Below, piece after piece: positions 19,848 through 32,700 of a stretch of 64,000 nt of DNA (positions are counted from its first letter, which is position 1; each line of letters starts with the position of its first letter). This stretch comes from Nemania diffusa (lineage: Eukaryota > Ascomycota > Sordariomycetes > Xylariales > Xylariaceae). The DNA lies in contig JBBPUQ010000003.1 in the NCBI GenBank assembly GCA_038501195.1, positions 1,194,501-1,258,500 on the forward strand, given 5' to 3'. The position numbers and the translations under genes are program-made. The notes below the pieces were generated by a model. The model worked only from the letters and a program-made list of their open reading frames with translations, was not told the origin of the DNA and made no database searches.

Positions 19848-22800
19848 CTTGAGAAAGTAGAGGCGACAATCGATCGATCGGTTCGCGTGTCCAGTGCGAT
19901 CCAGTCGGAGAAGCTAGGGCGACAATTAATTACTCTTTGGTAAAGGTGTTTATAGAAATGCTTCGACCAAGTACGCAGTAGGTAGGTAGAGTTGGTTGAA
20001 GAGTCTCGAAAATTTTAGTGGATCCTTCGCGAGGTGGGTCTATCGATGGGTCTCTATATCGTGGGGCATCTTGGCGATTAGCTCAATGAGGGGCGATAAA
20101 GCTACAGTATTTCCAATAGCCACGCCTATGGTCCATGAATAAGGTTATTTCTTATCCAAATATCCCTTACATTTAACTATCAAATTTCACTCATCCTTAG
20201 TTGATGTGGCTTCCGCTCTATTGATTCATAAACGACTCAACACGGCTCACTGCGATTTACTCGGCACTAACTACGGAGAGAGGAGTGCCCGTTGAAGAAC
20301 ACCCACAATGCACTTCTACAGCATACCAACAACCGCCAGTCAGACTTCGTTCAAGTATCTATGGTAGTGTACAGTACGACGATTCTTTTCTTTATTAAAT
20401 ATATGTACATAAGATATGGAAGTACTTAAGATCGCCTATTCGAAGTAATAAAAGCTCAACCGCTATGCAGAATCTAATGAGCCCTCTTTTGTTGCTCACT
20501 GAAACATTGACTCAACTACTTACTTAGGTACCGTAGCCATGATAATTACCAACTGTTGTCGAATCCTTCGGATCCATCCTGCTGTCGGTAAGTAAGTATG
20601 TAAAAGGATTTGAACATGTCTAGTATGCGGGTGTACTGTACGCAGTCGGTATTTTGCAGTACACTAATAGCCAATGATGTGAAGCGCCAGCAGGGGCTGC
20701 GACAGATCTACGAACCAGAAACAAATGCGCTGTGTTTTACCGCTGATCACAGGGTCCGGCAGCGGAGAAGCTTGCCAGAGGTGAATACAGGCTATGTGAT
20801 TGGCCATTTCTACCGCATCCGCATCCGCGATCGCCCAAAATCAGGTGAGTTCTGCGCTTCCGCCGCAGCGCTGAGGCAAAGTGAGGCCAGGCTATTTGTG
20901 AAACAGCTGCGCTGCGATGCGACGCGCTTATGCTGCTAATTAGGTAGGTATTGTAGGATTCCATTGCGGTACCTGTATAGTGGGTGCTGCGCAGAAGAAT
21001 TACCTAAATGGGAGCTGCTTGCGCTTAGAGGAGGTGCCAGTGGACAGGATACCCTAGACATGGTTTAGCGGAGCATATCTACTGTGTGTGCTGGCATTTT
21101 CGATATTTGTTTCACGGCAAAGCAATACCTACTTTCTTAAAGCTTCAACCCAAGTGTCAATCAAAATAATAGTTTATACACTCTAAATGATAATTAACAA
21201 TTACCTCTTAGTGTTAATTGGGGAGAAGAGCTAATCCTTAAATCCAAAACATGAATAGGTAACGCAAAGGACACCAGGTACTACTCGACATGCAGCCTAG
21301 GGGTAATTAACATGCAGGTCCATCTATTCCAGGGACACTGACCGTTCTTTTATTAGAATGACTTACGTGTTGTAGGCCTCCTTCCTACTTGGTGAACCCC
21401 AATAGGGAGCAACTCCTGTTTTGTGGCAATCGGATTTACGCAGTAGTTTATGTAGGGCTTGGTTAGAGAAGCTTTTCTCTGCCTAAGCGAAGCATCGATA
21501 GGCTTCCTTGCTATTGCCCCTGACTTGTACTGCTGCGAACTTTACAGTACCTTGGGCAGTATTCGGATAGGGGGGACTAGGTACTAGGTACAGTATACTG
21601 AGCAGCTGCAGTCTTGTCAGCAAGATTACTCGCCGCCTCAAAAGCCATTACTACCCCGAAGGAAGAAATAAAGCGTCTATTGTTCTTCGCCTGTCGGTCT
21701 CATATGGATGAACAAACAAGGTGGAAGAGGAGGTAGGTATGCATCGTCTTACAGTGTGGGACGGCCCCTTTATCGGTGCATTGGGGCAAAGAGCTTCCTT
21801 CGCCGCAAGCCTCGGGAAACGGGTCTCCGGTCACCATTAGCTACCGGCTAGGGGGGTTTTCGTGCCAAATAGGTACTTAGCCAGCCTTAAATCTTGTAAC
21901 AATCTGGCATTATTGTATCCTCCACTATCTAGTACCTAGGTACTCATGTAGGTAGGTTTTTGAATCGGCGGTGTCAACCTCTCAAGATGTCATGTTATCT
22001 AGATTTTTGCAGTCAGAGTTTATCCCATTCCGGTAAACTGGATGACTACATATTTCTCAGCTTTCGTTGCTTCAATCCCCGATCTCGAATAGAGAGTGCC
22101 TGGTGTAAAGGCGAATCTGTTTGATCTTTCCCAAGCCAGGTGGAGCCAGCTTAGGGGATAGCAGGTAGTAGATATGAGCTGACCACCTATGTAGGTAATT
22201 CTTCCGCTCTTACAAGTGGCAATCAGGTAATGGGGTCACAGTCTATAGGGGTATCCTTAATCATAACCACCTGCATATACATACATACATAGGTCTTCAC
22301 CGGTATAGAATGGATGTAAGTGCACACCTACTTCATAGGTCCAGATTGCGCTACGGGCCTACATGAACTACATGTAGTTTATCTACATAATATTCTGTAG
22401 ATAGACAGCTTATGTATGTAGGTAGATCTAATAGGCAGGTTAGGTAGGTAGGTAGGTATGTATCGACGACGCTGTTCTTTGCACTACGAGGTACTTACTA
22501 CAGCAACACGAGAGTACTGTCCATATCTGTGTTTTGACTGCTAGTGTCCCCTGAAATCCCTACCTAATAAGCTGGGGGTAAGAGGGGCAGGGGCTGTAGC
22601 GTACCTAGAGGTGGTCATTGTCCCAAGTGTGACCTCCAACCAATCCCGCGACAGCCCCCCCGCCAACAAATGACCCTCCTTCGCCCTTTTGCCCTTTTGG
22701 AATAATAACATCCCCTTCTATTCCCAATTGCCCAGCCGTACTGTACATCTTGCAACCCTCTTTTCTACACACATGCAAAGACTGGGAAGCCTGTGTTCCC

Positions 22801-23592
22801 CTCGTGCGTCTAGTAACCAACTACGAACTCCATGCCCAGCTATTTACCAGATATCGGGAAGTGTTTGCGTTTCTAAGTCGGTCAAGGCCAATAAACAGCC
22901 CGACCCCGGGTTCCCAGCACCCATCGAAGCGTCAGGGTGCCTCTCTCTAGCATCGCATTGATTTATGATTGTGATCAATCTACCACGGTTTCGGATGCAA
23001 GCCTGAACCGTTGTCTTCTAGCACCCTCCGACCCGACCGACGCGGCAACGTATCCTTCCCAGGTCGAGTTACATCAAGCTATCCTAAGCGTCTCGAGTAC
23101 AGTCTTCTCCGTCACTCTCTTTCCTATGATATAACTCCCCTCGTGCCGGTTGGATTATCAAGATACTACGCTCCCTTTAGTCCAAGGCTCAGCTAGTCTC
23201 AGCCGCTAGGTTGTGGACGCTGAGATATTATATGGTGGCGCTCTAATCTGTTGGATCATTCAAAGAGCGCCCATCCTCTGGATGCCCAACGAGCTTATAT
23301 TTGAAGATAAAGCCCTGGGTCAATCGAATAATACACATTCCTTAGAATGTCGGCACCAAATAGGTATGCATGATGTCTTAGCAACTAGCCTGTCCTCTCC
23401 CTCGATGTCTGCCGGCGTGGTGCGACTGCGCAAGTCTACTGTCTCATTTCGGTTGCCGATGCCAATCCAGATTGCGACCTGTAAAAACCCGCACCGTCAT
23501 CCTAAGACCTCCAAAAAGGGCTTCCATGTAGTGACAGACACCCGCTAACCACATCCACTCATTACGGCAGCTTATATTCGAACAATCAGTTC
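19848..23592. other. 3.7-kb intergenic region between divergent RPF1 and CLA4
   Basis: The starts of two divergent genes flank this gap. The many short ORFs (up to ~111 codons) have no recognisable domain. The 14-bp perfect palindrome AGTACCTAGGTACT lies at 21931-21944, CTAGGTACTAGGTAC at 21578-21592, and a TAGG tetranucleotide run at 22441-22458. A long CLA4 leader or a non-coding RNA could sit in the last kilobase; nothing in the sequence proves it. Confidence 0.45.
22441..22458. repeat. TAGG tetranucleotide microsatellite
   Basis: Four uninterrupted TAGG units preceded by imperfect copies (AGGTTAGG). It could be the expanded form of the palindromic TAGGTA motif found throughout the intergenic DNA here. 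Confidence 0.75.
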
Positions 23593-26225
23593 ATGAATCC
23601 CGGCCCAGCACCACGGCCGCCAGGTGATAGGCCGCGGCTTAACTTAACTCCTAATACCAACATGCCAGGAAGCATGGCGAATATGGTCGGGTCACCTATA
23701 ACGCGTACTGCTACCTCCACGTACACCGGCTCAACAATTTCGCTTCCCCTGGCACGCGAACGATCAAACCAGACAGATGGCATGGGTGGTGTCGCCGTAA
23801 TCAAAGAAGGCTGGGCACAAGTCAAAGAGAGCCGCAACTTCATCCAACCATGGAAGCAGAAATATCTCATACTACGTAAAGAACATCTTGATTTTCATAA
23901 GACAGAAGGCGGCAAAGTGTCTTACACTCTGTATCTCAAAGATGTGGTCAACGTTGGCCGGGTTGAGGCTGCCGGTACTATTTTTGAGATCAAGCGGCAC
24001 GCCAACGGATCATCTAACAGCCCCGGCGACGACGACAATTCGATTAGGACACTCCACATAAGAGTCAAGTCGGATGATGATTTGTATGACTGGATTGATC
24101 TCCTCTATGGCCGATGCCCTACTATGGGTGGGGTGAGTAATCCTACGAACTTCTCACATGCGGTCCACGTCGGCTTTGATCCACAAACAGGACAATTTGT
24201 GGGATTACCCCCGGAATGGTCCAAGTTGCTGAACTCTTCTGCCATTACGAAAGAGGACTATGAGCGAAACCCGCAAGCTGTCTTTGAGGTTCTGGACTTC
24301 TATTCGGATTTGACCAAACGAGCGGAGAATCCCCAACAGTACTCTAGTCTAACACCCACTCCTCCTCCGGGTAGTCAAGGGAACAAGCAGCTTGGATATA
24401 ACGTTGGTGGGGCTTCTGTTGCGCCTCCGAGGCCTCTTCCACCAAAAACCAGCTATGGCAATATGCCTACGCAGCAGCAAGGTGCACCTCCACGGCCACC
24501 ACCGCCGGATAGCTCAGCCCAGCAGCGACAGCAGATGCAGAACATGGCGCCAAACTATGTTTCATCTGATGCATCTCGGGAGGAGCAACGCCAGAGGTTA
24601 GAGCGGCAGCGGGAAATAGAAGAGCAGAATAGACGAGACCTAGAAGCATACAATGCCTCAATTCCGCAAAAAAAGATACCCTTAGCTAAGCAGGAGATTG
24701 GGGGGGGAGGATATGGCGGACCTCCACCATCAGAGCGATATAACCCATCACGAGCACCACCCCCGGCGCCAAAGCCCGCAACACAAATAAACGGTCTCCG
24801 CGAAAAACAACGACCCGCACCTCCACCGCCTACCACATTAACTTCAAGACCGCCACTAGCACAATTAGCCGATACCTCTGTGTCTCGAGACCCTCAGGGC
24901 AACCAAGGTGGTCAACGTGCACCACCGCGAGCTAATCAGTCCTCACCAACTTCAAGATATCCCAACACCAGCAACGGCAATGGATCCTCTCAACCCCGAA
25001 CGAATGGCCAGAACCAGTCCCCTTCGCGCCTCCCTGGTCCTTCCGTTAAGCCCTTAAATGTTCCAGCGAAACCAAGTCAACCCCAACAGAATGACGGCAT
25101 AAAAGCTGCCGAAGCAGCTCTTACTGCTAAGCCCCCTCCGGAACGGAAACAAGATGTTCGGATGTCAACAATGTCCGAGAAGGAGGTTATGGCCAAGCTG
25201 ATAGAAGCGGTATCCAAAGACGACCCCAATCTGTCTTATTCAAAACAAAAGAAAATTGGTCAAGGAGCTTCCGGGTCAGTTTATGTGGCAAAGGTCAAGG
25301 AAGGTGCTGTCTCGCCAGTTGCCCGAGATGTTCTACGCAACTTCGGGTCTCGAGCTCAGGTCGCCATCAAACAGATGGACTTGGCGCATCAGCCTCGCAA
25401 AGAGCTAATCGTCAATGAGATCATGGTCATGAAGGACAGCAAACATCGAAACATCGTCAATTTTCTGGATGCATTTCTTCGCAACAACAATTCCGAATTA
25501 TGGGTTGTTATGGAATATATGGAGGGTGGTGCTTTGACAGATGTGATTGACAATAACCCTGTCATCACCGAGGAGCAAATCTCGACAATTTGCCTCGAGG
25601 TAAGCTTGCTTTTTATCCACTGTGCTTATAAGCTTGGTGTTTCTAACCATATGTCTAGACCTGTCGGGGATTGCAGCATCTTCACTCTCAGAATATCATT
25701 CATCGCGATATCAAGAGTGACAACGTTTTGTTGGACGCTCGCGGCAACGTAAAGATTAGTGAGTCTTGGATGAAATCAATTTTCTCGTTGAATATGTTCA
25801 GCTAATTAGATGCAGCCGATTTCGGATTCTGCGCCAAGCTTACAGAGACTAAATCGAAGCGAGCCACTATGGTTGGCACGCCTTACTGGATGGCTCCCGA
25901 AGTCGTCAAGCAGAAAGAGTATGGCCCCAAGGTTGATATCTGGTCCCTAGGTATCATGGCGATCGAGATGATCGAGTCCGAGCCTCCATACCTTAATGAG
26001 GAGCCTCTCAAAGCTCTTTACCTTATTGCTACCAATGGCACACCCCGCCTGAAGAAGCCAGAAAAGCTCAGTAAAGAGCTGAAAGCTTTCCTGTCTGTCT
26101 GTCTGTGCGTCGATGTCAAGAGCCGTGCTTCTGCGGACGAACTTCTTCAGCACGAATTTTTGAAGCACGGTTGTGCATTGCCAAGCCTCTCTGAATTGCT
26201 AGCCTTCCGAAAGCACAGCAAATAA
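23593..26225 (+). CDS. CLA4: Cla4-type p21-activated kinase with PH and CRIB domains
   Basis: A Ser/Thr kinase of the PAK family acting downstream of Cdc42/Rac in polarity, septation and, in many fungi, virulence-related growth. Three exons: 23593-25599, 25659-25758 and 25816-26225, giving 838 residues. Introns of 59 and 57 bp have GTAAGC and GTGAGT donors with CTAAC/CTAAT branch points. Domain order: PH domain about 70-175 ([10 protein letters not shown]...), CRIB 181-212 ([19 protein letters not shown]), a long Pro/Gln/Asn-rich linker with SH3-type proline stretches, then the kinase: glycine loop [10 protein letters not shown] from 555, Lys593 in [12 protein letters not shown] at 684-691, DFG at 704-706, and [11 protein letters not shown] in the activation segment. 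The PH domain separates Cla4 from Ste20. Confidence 0.95.
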
Positions 26226-26913
26226 GCATCCTTGATGAATAGCGATACCCATTTTTAGACTAGCTTAATAATGAGAAGAAGCATGCATGAGGTAACAAGT
26301 TGTAGGTGGGAGCTGCACTTCTGGAATGACCGAATACCTTCGAGGACATTGGGTGGTCGCAGCTCACCTGCATCACAAAATTTGCATGGGAGATGACAAA
26401 CATTTGGCACACATAGAGAGATAATCGCATAGCAGTTACTATAAGGCCGGCGAAACCAGGTTAGCGTTTCGTTATTATATACCAACACATTCCATGATCT
26501 TGTCTTTACTGTAGTCACGTACCGGGATCGACCCCATAAGTTACGTTCTGCGGTAATTATTTAGCGGAAGCAACGGCAGTACAACTGAACTATGCCTTCA
26601 AATGTTGAGTCTTTACCTTTTCCGCAAATCTTCACGTTTCTACTTCACACATTCATTAATACGTTCTCAAGTCCCCTACAACAGAAAGTGCCAGCAACTC
26701 GAACTAAAACTCATATATTAATCAAAACAGCTAAAGAAACCCTCCGTCGATATATGTTTTCCAAATACGAATAAAGGAGACGATAAAAACAAGGAGTGGA
26801 AAGGGGGAGGGAGGGAGGGAAGAATGGTTATTATTTTAGGGCTAGGACATGACGAGAGGGGAGAAGAATCCTAGCATACACATGTAGTTCGCGTTTGACC
26901 TCGGCGCGCTGGC
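26226..26913. other. Short intergenic region, convergent 3' ends
   Basis: CLA4 and the Nudix gene both end here. A purine-rich run GGGGGAGGGAGGGAGGGAA lies near 26804-26821. No gene is supported. Confidence 0.5.
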
Positions 26914-28590
26914 TTATTCTTGCCCTTCGTCGGTGATCTTAGGCGAACGGTAGTTCTTTGAAATTGGATTCGCACTCCCTGGCAGTCGGGCCGGGTCGAA
27001 GGGCATCGACTGATGCATGGGCGTCCGAGGGGGTAGATTTAGACTCGGCAGTGCGGTTCGTCGAACGGGTGTGGCCTGGGCCATGACTGGCGCCGGGTAC
27101 CGCTTTGGTGTATTGGTGCTCATCGAACTTCGGGGCCTCTTCGCTGCCGGAGCTGCCGGAGCTGCCTCCTCGTCCTCACCTGGACTCTTTCGCTTGCTGG
27201 CTTGGTTGGCGCCCGTGGTGTCTGCGGCGGCTTTGCTTGAGTCGGCTGGCGTGGCGGCTGCAGCTGGCTGGTCTGGGGTATGCCAGAATTTGGTGAGGAA
27301 TCGGCTGAAGAATGGGGCGGACGCGGGCGTCTCCTTGGGCTTCGCGGCTGTAGCCTCACCTGTGTTCTGAGACCTAGAGGCCTCCGCCTCGGTAGCTGGA
27401 GGGTCCTGGGCAGGCGGGGCTGGTTGCTGTTGAACAGGACCATCGATCATGGTAACATCATCACTTATTTCAGAAAATGTCTGACTGGGAAGAATTGGAT
27501 ATTGGAGTGGCACCCGGGCCGGATAAGCTGGAAAGGTCGCGTCAAAGTTTGGTGGGAATTGACCACCGTTCGCCATCGAGGTATCAACTATGTATTTGCC
27601 CCTGTCGGAGTTCGGATGGGGCTGGCTAGGGAGCACTGGATATTGCACTGCACCGGTGTTAGCTATGTCAATATTGCCATCAGCAACCGGACAATCCTCC
27701 TCAGGGAGCTCTCCGAAGAATACGCCGGCATTCGACATTGGCATATCGGGCTGCTGGTGAGGTGCTGAGGATGTTCCCGCGTTAGGCATAAGTTGTTGAT
27801 TTGCTTCAACCTGCTGGGTAACCTGAATCTGCTGAGAAGCCTGGATCTGCCGAGGAGCCTGGATCTGCTGAGCAGCTTGAGGAGCTTGAGCCTGCTGAGC
27901 TTGTTGAGCAGCTGGAACCTGCTGGGGAACTTGAAATTGCTGAGGAACTTGAGCCTGTTGAAGAGCTGGAGCCTGCTGAGTATCTGGAACCTGCTGAGAA
28001 GCTGGAAAGCGAGGGGGTATAATAGTTGAAGGCTCCATCCCTCTGGCCTGAAGGAGCCTTGGCCAAACTTCGGTGTAAAGTACATGGTCAATTATGGCAC
28101 CATCGTCCCGTATGAATACGATCAAGTTATCCGGGAGCGAATCTAAATCGAACCATTCAGACCGTATGGACTCGGCGCTTACGGGAGCAGGCGCTTGGCC
28201 GTTTGGTGGATTATACTCGGCAAAAATATATGTATAAGTCAAATACTTGACACCACCATGGTCGTTCCTATAGTGCAGTCCAAGTGAATTGACCTGATCA
28301 GGTGTAATCCCGTATTCTTCGTAACTCTCTCTTAGAGCCACAGCCATGGGTTCTTCATCTATGTCATTAGCATGGCCACCGATGAATCCCCAGGTGTCTC
28401 CGTGCCAGACATTATGGGAGCGGAGATCTAGCAACACTTCGAGTTTCAAGGATTCGTTTAGTCTACATAGCACGAAGCCGACTGATGGGATGTTGTCTTG
28501 ATGAAGATGTTGCCTTGCACAATGTAAATTCTTCTGCTCGACATACGGCTGCTGATACTCTTGCAGCCACCGAGGAGTCTGGATCTCCAT
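26914..28590 (-). CDS. Nudix hydrolase domain protein with Q/P-rich tail
   Basis: The N-terminal ~190 residues form a Nudix fold; substrate unknown (nucleoside-diphosphate-linked compounds in general). A single frame of 558 residues. The Nudix box lies at 71-95: GG..., E79, R87-E88, E91-E92, G94. The two catalytic metal-binding glutamates are present, but the spacing from Gly72 to Glu79 is six rather than five residues. Residues about 190-270 are degenerate Gln-rich units with Ala, Pro and Val (QQ[VA]Qx[PS]-like), and the rest is Pro/Ala/Ser-rich with a basic, nuclear-signal-like KRKSPGEDEE / KRPRSS region near 470-495. The start MEIQTPRWLQEY is the first ATG in frame. The tail looks like an intrinsically disordered, prion-like region. 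No close named homologue comes to mind. Confidence 0.8.
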   Translation of the reverse strand: MEIQTPRWLQEYQQPYVEQKNLHCARQHLHQDNIPSVGFVLCRLNESLKLEVLLDLRSHNVWHGDTWGFIGGHANDIDEEPMAVALRESYEEYGITPDQVNSLGLHYRNDHGGVKYLTYTYIFAEYNPPNGQAPAPVSAESIRSEWFDLDSLPDNLIVFIRDDGAIIDHVLYTEVWPRLLQARGMEPSTIIPPRFPASQQVPDTQQAPALQQAQVPQQFQVPQQVPAAQQAQQAQAPQAAQQIQAPRQIQASQQIQVTQQVEANQQLMPNAGTSSAPHQQPDMPMSNAGVFFGELPEEDCPVADGNIDIANTGAVQYPVLPSQPHPNSDRGKYIVDTSMANGGQFPPNFDATFPAYPARVPLQYPILPSQTFSEISDDVTMIDGPVQQQPAPPAQDPPATEAEASRSQNTGEATAAKPKETPASAPFFSRFLTKFWHTPDQPAAAATPADSSKAAADTTGANQASKRKSPGEDEEAAPAAPAAKRPRSSMSTNTPKRYPAPVMAQATPVRRTALPSLNLPPRTPMHQSMPFDPARLPGSANPISKNYRSPKITDEGQE

Positions 28591-29798
28591 GATGTAGATT
28601 TGGTGGGAGATATGGAATCAGGTAGAGTAGAAGTGGTTCACGCGAGCGCAAATATGATTGTTCGGGATGCTGGGACAGGTACTGACTAGGCTTACTGACT
28701 TGGTTGAGGATGATGAGTGGTGTTGATAGACAGTTGGTCCTGGCAAACCCCTAGATTTATGTCCTACGGAAGACAAGCTACGAAGCAAAAGATCAAAGGG
28801 ATTGTTACCATCGTGAATGCAATCTTTGACAATTGTAGCTGTTTGTGAATACAATGCCCTGTTGCCTATTAATATCGGTTTCTTTCATTTGATAGGTCTA
28901 GACTGACTAGGCACTTTAAGATAATAAGCTGTGGGGATGAAAGAATCATATCTTAGATTCCTTTCAGTATACGTTCGGTGTTCTTTGATATGTAATATGT
29001 ATGCATAGGCGATGTACAATATCTTTATTCTATCCTGCAAAACTTGACCGCCTCTCTCTAGATCTGAAAGCTCACTAGCCTAGCCTCTAGGAACTTTGTC
29101 CTCTGCGTTCTTCGAATGATTCTATATTCAAGACCGGCATTATATCGTATAGTGAATATCTAGTCATACTTTAGAGAGCATCATATGAATGATGTAATTC
29201 CAATCCCTCATCTGATTCTCATTGTCTTGAGGCCCAATTTGTTTCTTCTGTTTCTACGTTCCTTGGGTATAATGATAATGTTTGCTTTAAGTAGGTACCT
29301 AAGTAGGTAGGTAATGAATGTTAGTTGATACCTGGGTAGGAAAAGTGCTGCACAGTGTCCGCTTGCACAGATTTTATTAACTTAACGGTTCGGGCGCACG
29401 GCCTGCACATGTCGGCTTAGAAGTATCCACCTAGTAGCGCGGAATTTATTCAGCCTTGTACTCTAGAGCTTTCATCGCGGTAGGTAATGCTACACACCTC
29501 GTCTCCTAATTTATGCTTCGATTCTTCACTTCTTTCACATCAATTTCTAATCACATCTCTATCTACTACCCAACTGCCAACTACAAACTGCAGAGGTGTA
29601 GCGTTTCTGGCAATGATTCGTGCACTACAATTTTAATTTCTGGTCTTGTCTTCTGACATTTCCCTTGGTTCTCCCATCCGTTCCGTCGCGTCGCATCGCA
29701 TCGCCTCTCGTTGACGCCTCTCATCGACGCCTCTCCCTCCCAATCTTCTGCGATTCCGAACGTACACCAACTCCCCATTCTCTTCAGAAGCGAACACG
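28591..29798. other. Divergent promoter region of Nudix gene and CTR9
   Basis: Holds both promoters. A TAGGTACCTAAGTAGGTAGGTA cluster lies at 29293-29313, and CGTCGCATCGCATCGC short repeats and C/T-rich leader sequence occur just before CTR9 (about 29660-29760). No gene is supported. Confidence 0.5.
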
Positions 29799-32700
29799 AT
29801 GGCGACCACAACCACCACCCGCAATGGCCACCTCAATGGTGCAACCAACGGCGCAGCTCCCACCCAAGCTGTTAGCAAACGGTTTTCTGATATCCCTGGC
29901 ACCATCGAAGTTCCCGTTCAGGAAGATGATGATTTTATTAACGTCGAGATCGACCTAAACAACCTAGTCGACGATCCCACCGAGCTTTGCGACATGTTCG
30001 AGAACGAGCACACTGCGCGTCTCTACTGGATGACAATAGCTCTCGCTTATGCAAAGCAGAACAAGACCGACCGTGCCATAGAAGTCCTTAATCGCGGCAG
30101 CCATGCCATGCAAGACACAACACCGGTGGAGAAGCTGAGCCTTATTAGCTGTGTTTGCTGGATGTACCTGCGGAAGAGTCGGGAAGCACCCCGCGTGCCC
30201 CCCGAGGGTGCGCTTTTATCTGAAGCAAAGACTAAGGACCACTACCTCCAGCTTGCTACCTCATCACTCAACGAGGCTTCCCGTATAAACCCTGCCTTCC
30301 CCCCGCTATTCTTGGCGCGCGGCGTTCTTCAGCTTCTGAAGGCCTCGCTACAGGCACCTTCAAAAGCTGCTACTGGCGGCCCCATTGACCAGGCCAAAGC
30401 CGACCTTCTCAAAGGTGCCTTGAAGTCCTTTGAACAGGCCAGCAAGGTCTCCCAGGGCAAGAATATGCTGGCCTTGATGGGCAAGGCGCGTGCATTGTAT
30501 GGACTAGGCAACTACAAAGATGCCCTGACAACATACCAGGATATCCTGTTAAAATCCCCAGATCTTGTCGACCCAGATCCGCGCATTGGTATTGGCTGTT
30601 GTCTCTGGCAGCTGGGTTACAAAGATGATGCAAAGCAAGCTTGGGTAAGATCTCTCGAACTTAACCCTGAGTCCAAGGCCCTTATACTCCTTGGCCTGTA
30701 TTATCTCGACGCCAGCAGCAAAGTCCCCACCCACAGTCCCGAATTTATCAAGCTCTACAAGAAGGCCATGACCGAGTTCACCCAGAAGTCTTTTAAGATT
30801 GACAAAAACCAGCCACTAACCTGTGCCACCTTTGCCGGTTACTTCCTATCCAGCAAGAATCTCTCCCATGTAGACTCGCTGGCGAACAAGGCGATTCAGT
30901 ACACGGATGTAAATGCTATCGCTAGTGACGGATGGTATCTACTAGCAAAAAAAGAGCACTATGGCGGAAGTGTGGAGACTGCTACGGACTATTATCGACG
31001 TGCTGATGAAGCCAGAGGTGGATTAGAGAGAGGCTATCTTCCCGCGAAATTTGGCGTCGCCCAGCTGTCTGTGCTCAACAATGATCTTGGCGAGGCAAAA
31101 CTCCGCCTCGAGAAAATCATTCAGCCGGCCGGTAAACACGAGCGCAACTACGAAGCTATGATCCTATTAGGCACGCTATATGCAGAGGAAGTTTTCGTAA
31201 ATCAGTTCGCCGCCACCAAAGAGGATAAGTCGGCAGAGATGCGCAAGGCCATTGAATATCTTGAACAAGTTCGCACAGCCTGGAAAGATCCCAAGAAAAA
31301 CCTCTCACCGGACTCATCTATTCTTTTAAATCTAGCTCGCCTTTATGAGACCAGCCAGCCAGAGAAAGCACTACAATGTCTTCTCCAAGTAGAGCAGCTC
31401 GAATTAGATCAGATTCCTTCTTCTGAGCACCCAGCCGAGATCAAGGATGCGTCTGAGCTACGTAATGCCCTAAGAAAAAATCTTCCACCTCAACTCCTGA
31501 ACAATATTGGGTGCTTTTATTCTCAAGCTGAGAAGCACGAACGCGCGACGGAAATGTTTCAGGCGGCTTTGAGCTCGTGCATGCGGATTGGGGAGAAGGG
31601 CGAAGACATGGACACCGACGCTTTGGTCACAACTATTAGCTTCAATCTTGGCCGAAGCTATGAGTCCCAGGGCCTAACAGACAAGGCAGTAGAGGTCTAC
31701 GAACAGTTGACAGCGCGTCACGACGACTATACGGACGCCCAGGCACGCTTGGCTTACATTAAATTGCGCAAAACTCCTAGCAAGGAGGGCCCAGATGCTG
31801 TCGCAAAACTCTATCAAGCAAACTCAGCCGATTTAGAAGTTCGTGCTTTATACGGTTGGTATCTTGGTCGAGTCTATTCACGGAAGCGGCCGGCGAATGT
31901 CAACGAGGATCCCGAGCTGAGGCACTATAAGCACACTCTCCAGAACTATGACAAGCATGACAGATATGCCTTGATCGGGATGGGTAATCTGTATATGATG
32001 GCCGCCAGGGAAATGAGAAGGGAAACAGAACAGGAGAAACAAAAACGATCTGCTACGTACACTCGCGCCGTGGAATTCTTCGATAAAGCACTGCAACTAG
32101 ATCCGAAGAATGCCCATGCAGCTCAAGGCATCGCCATTGCACTGATTGAAGATAAAAAGGACTACAGTAATGCGCTCCCGATCTTTTTAAAGGTACGGGA
32201 AACCATCAAGGATGCCAACGTATATATCAATATCGGCCACACGTATGCGGAACTACGTCAGTTTTCAAAGGCGATTGAGAACTACGAGGTTGCATTATCA
32301 AAAGAGGGCAAGAACAACGACGCTAGTATCTTAGCATGCCTAGGACGAACGTGGCTCAACCGAGGCCGGCATGAGCGAAATCTGGAAGCTTTCAAGACGG
32401 CGTTGAGTTACGCAAAGAAGGTAAAGCCACCAAAACTCGAGTATATGACAAAACCAAGCTTACATTGCATTTAGGCTCTTGAAGTCTCATCAGAACAGGT
32501 GCACTTCAAGTTCAATGTAGCGTTCGTGCAGATACAGCTAGTCCAGCACATTATGAATGTGCCCGAGACTCAGCGCACGCTCGCCCAACTAGAGGAGGCT
32601 ATGGAAGGCCTTGAGGCAGCTATCGTAGTCCTCGATGAGATTGCGCAACATGCACAGCCTCCGTACCCGAAGGTAGACGTGGAACAGCGAGCCAACATGG

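Noticed and set aside
20610..20939. 109-codon plus-strand open frame in the RPF1-CLA4 gap
   Set aside because: No domain, no splice partners and ordinary intergenic composition.
27663..28091. Open frames in several other registers over the Nudix tail (Leu-, Ser- and Asn-rich translations)
   Set aside because: Produced by the Gln-codon repeat, which stays stop-free in most frames; only the long Nudix frame links to a conserved domain.
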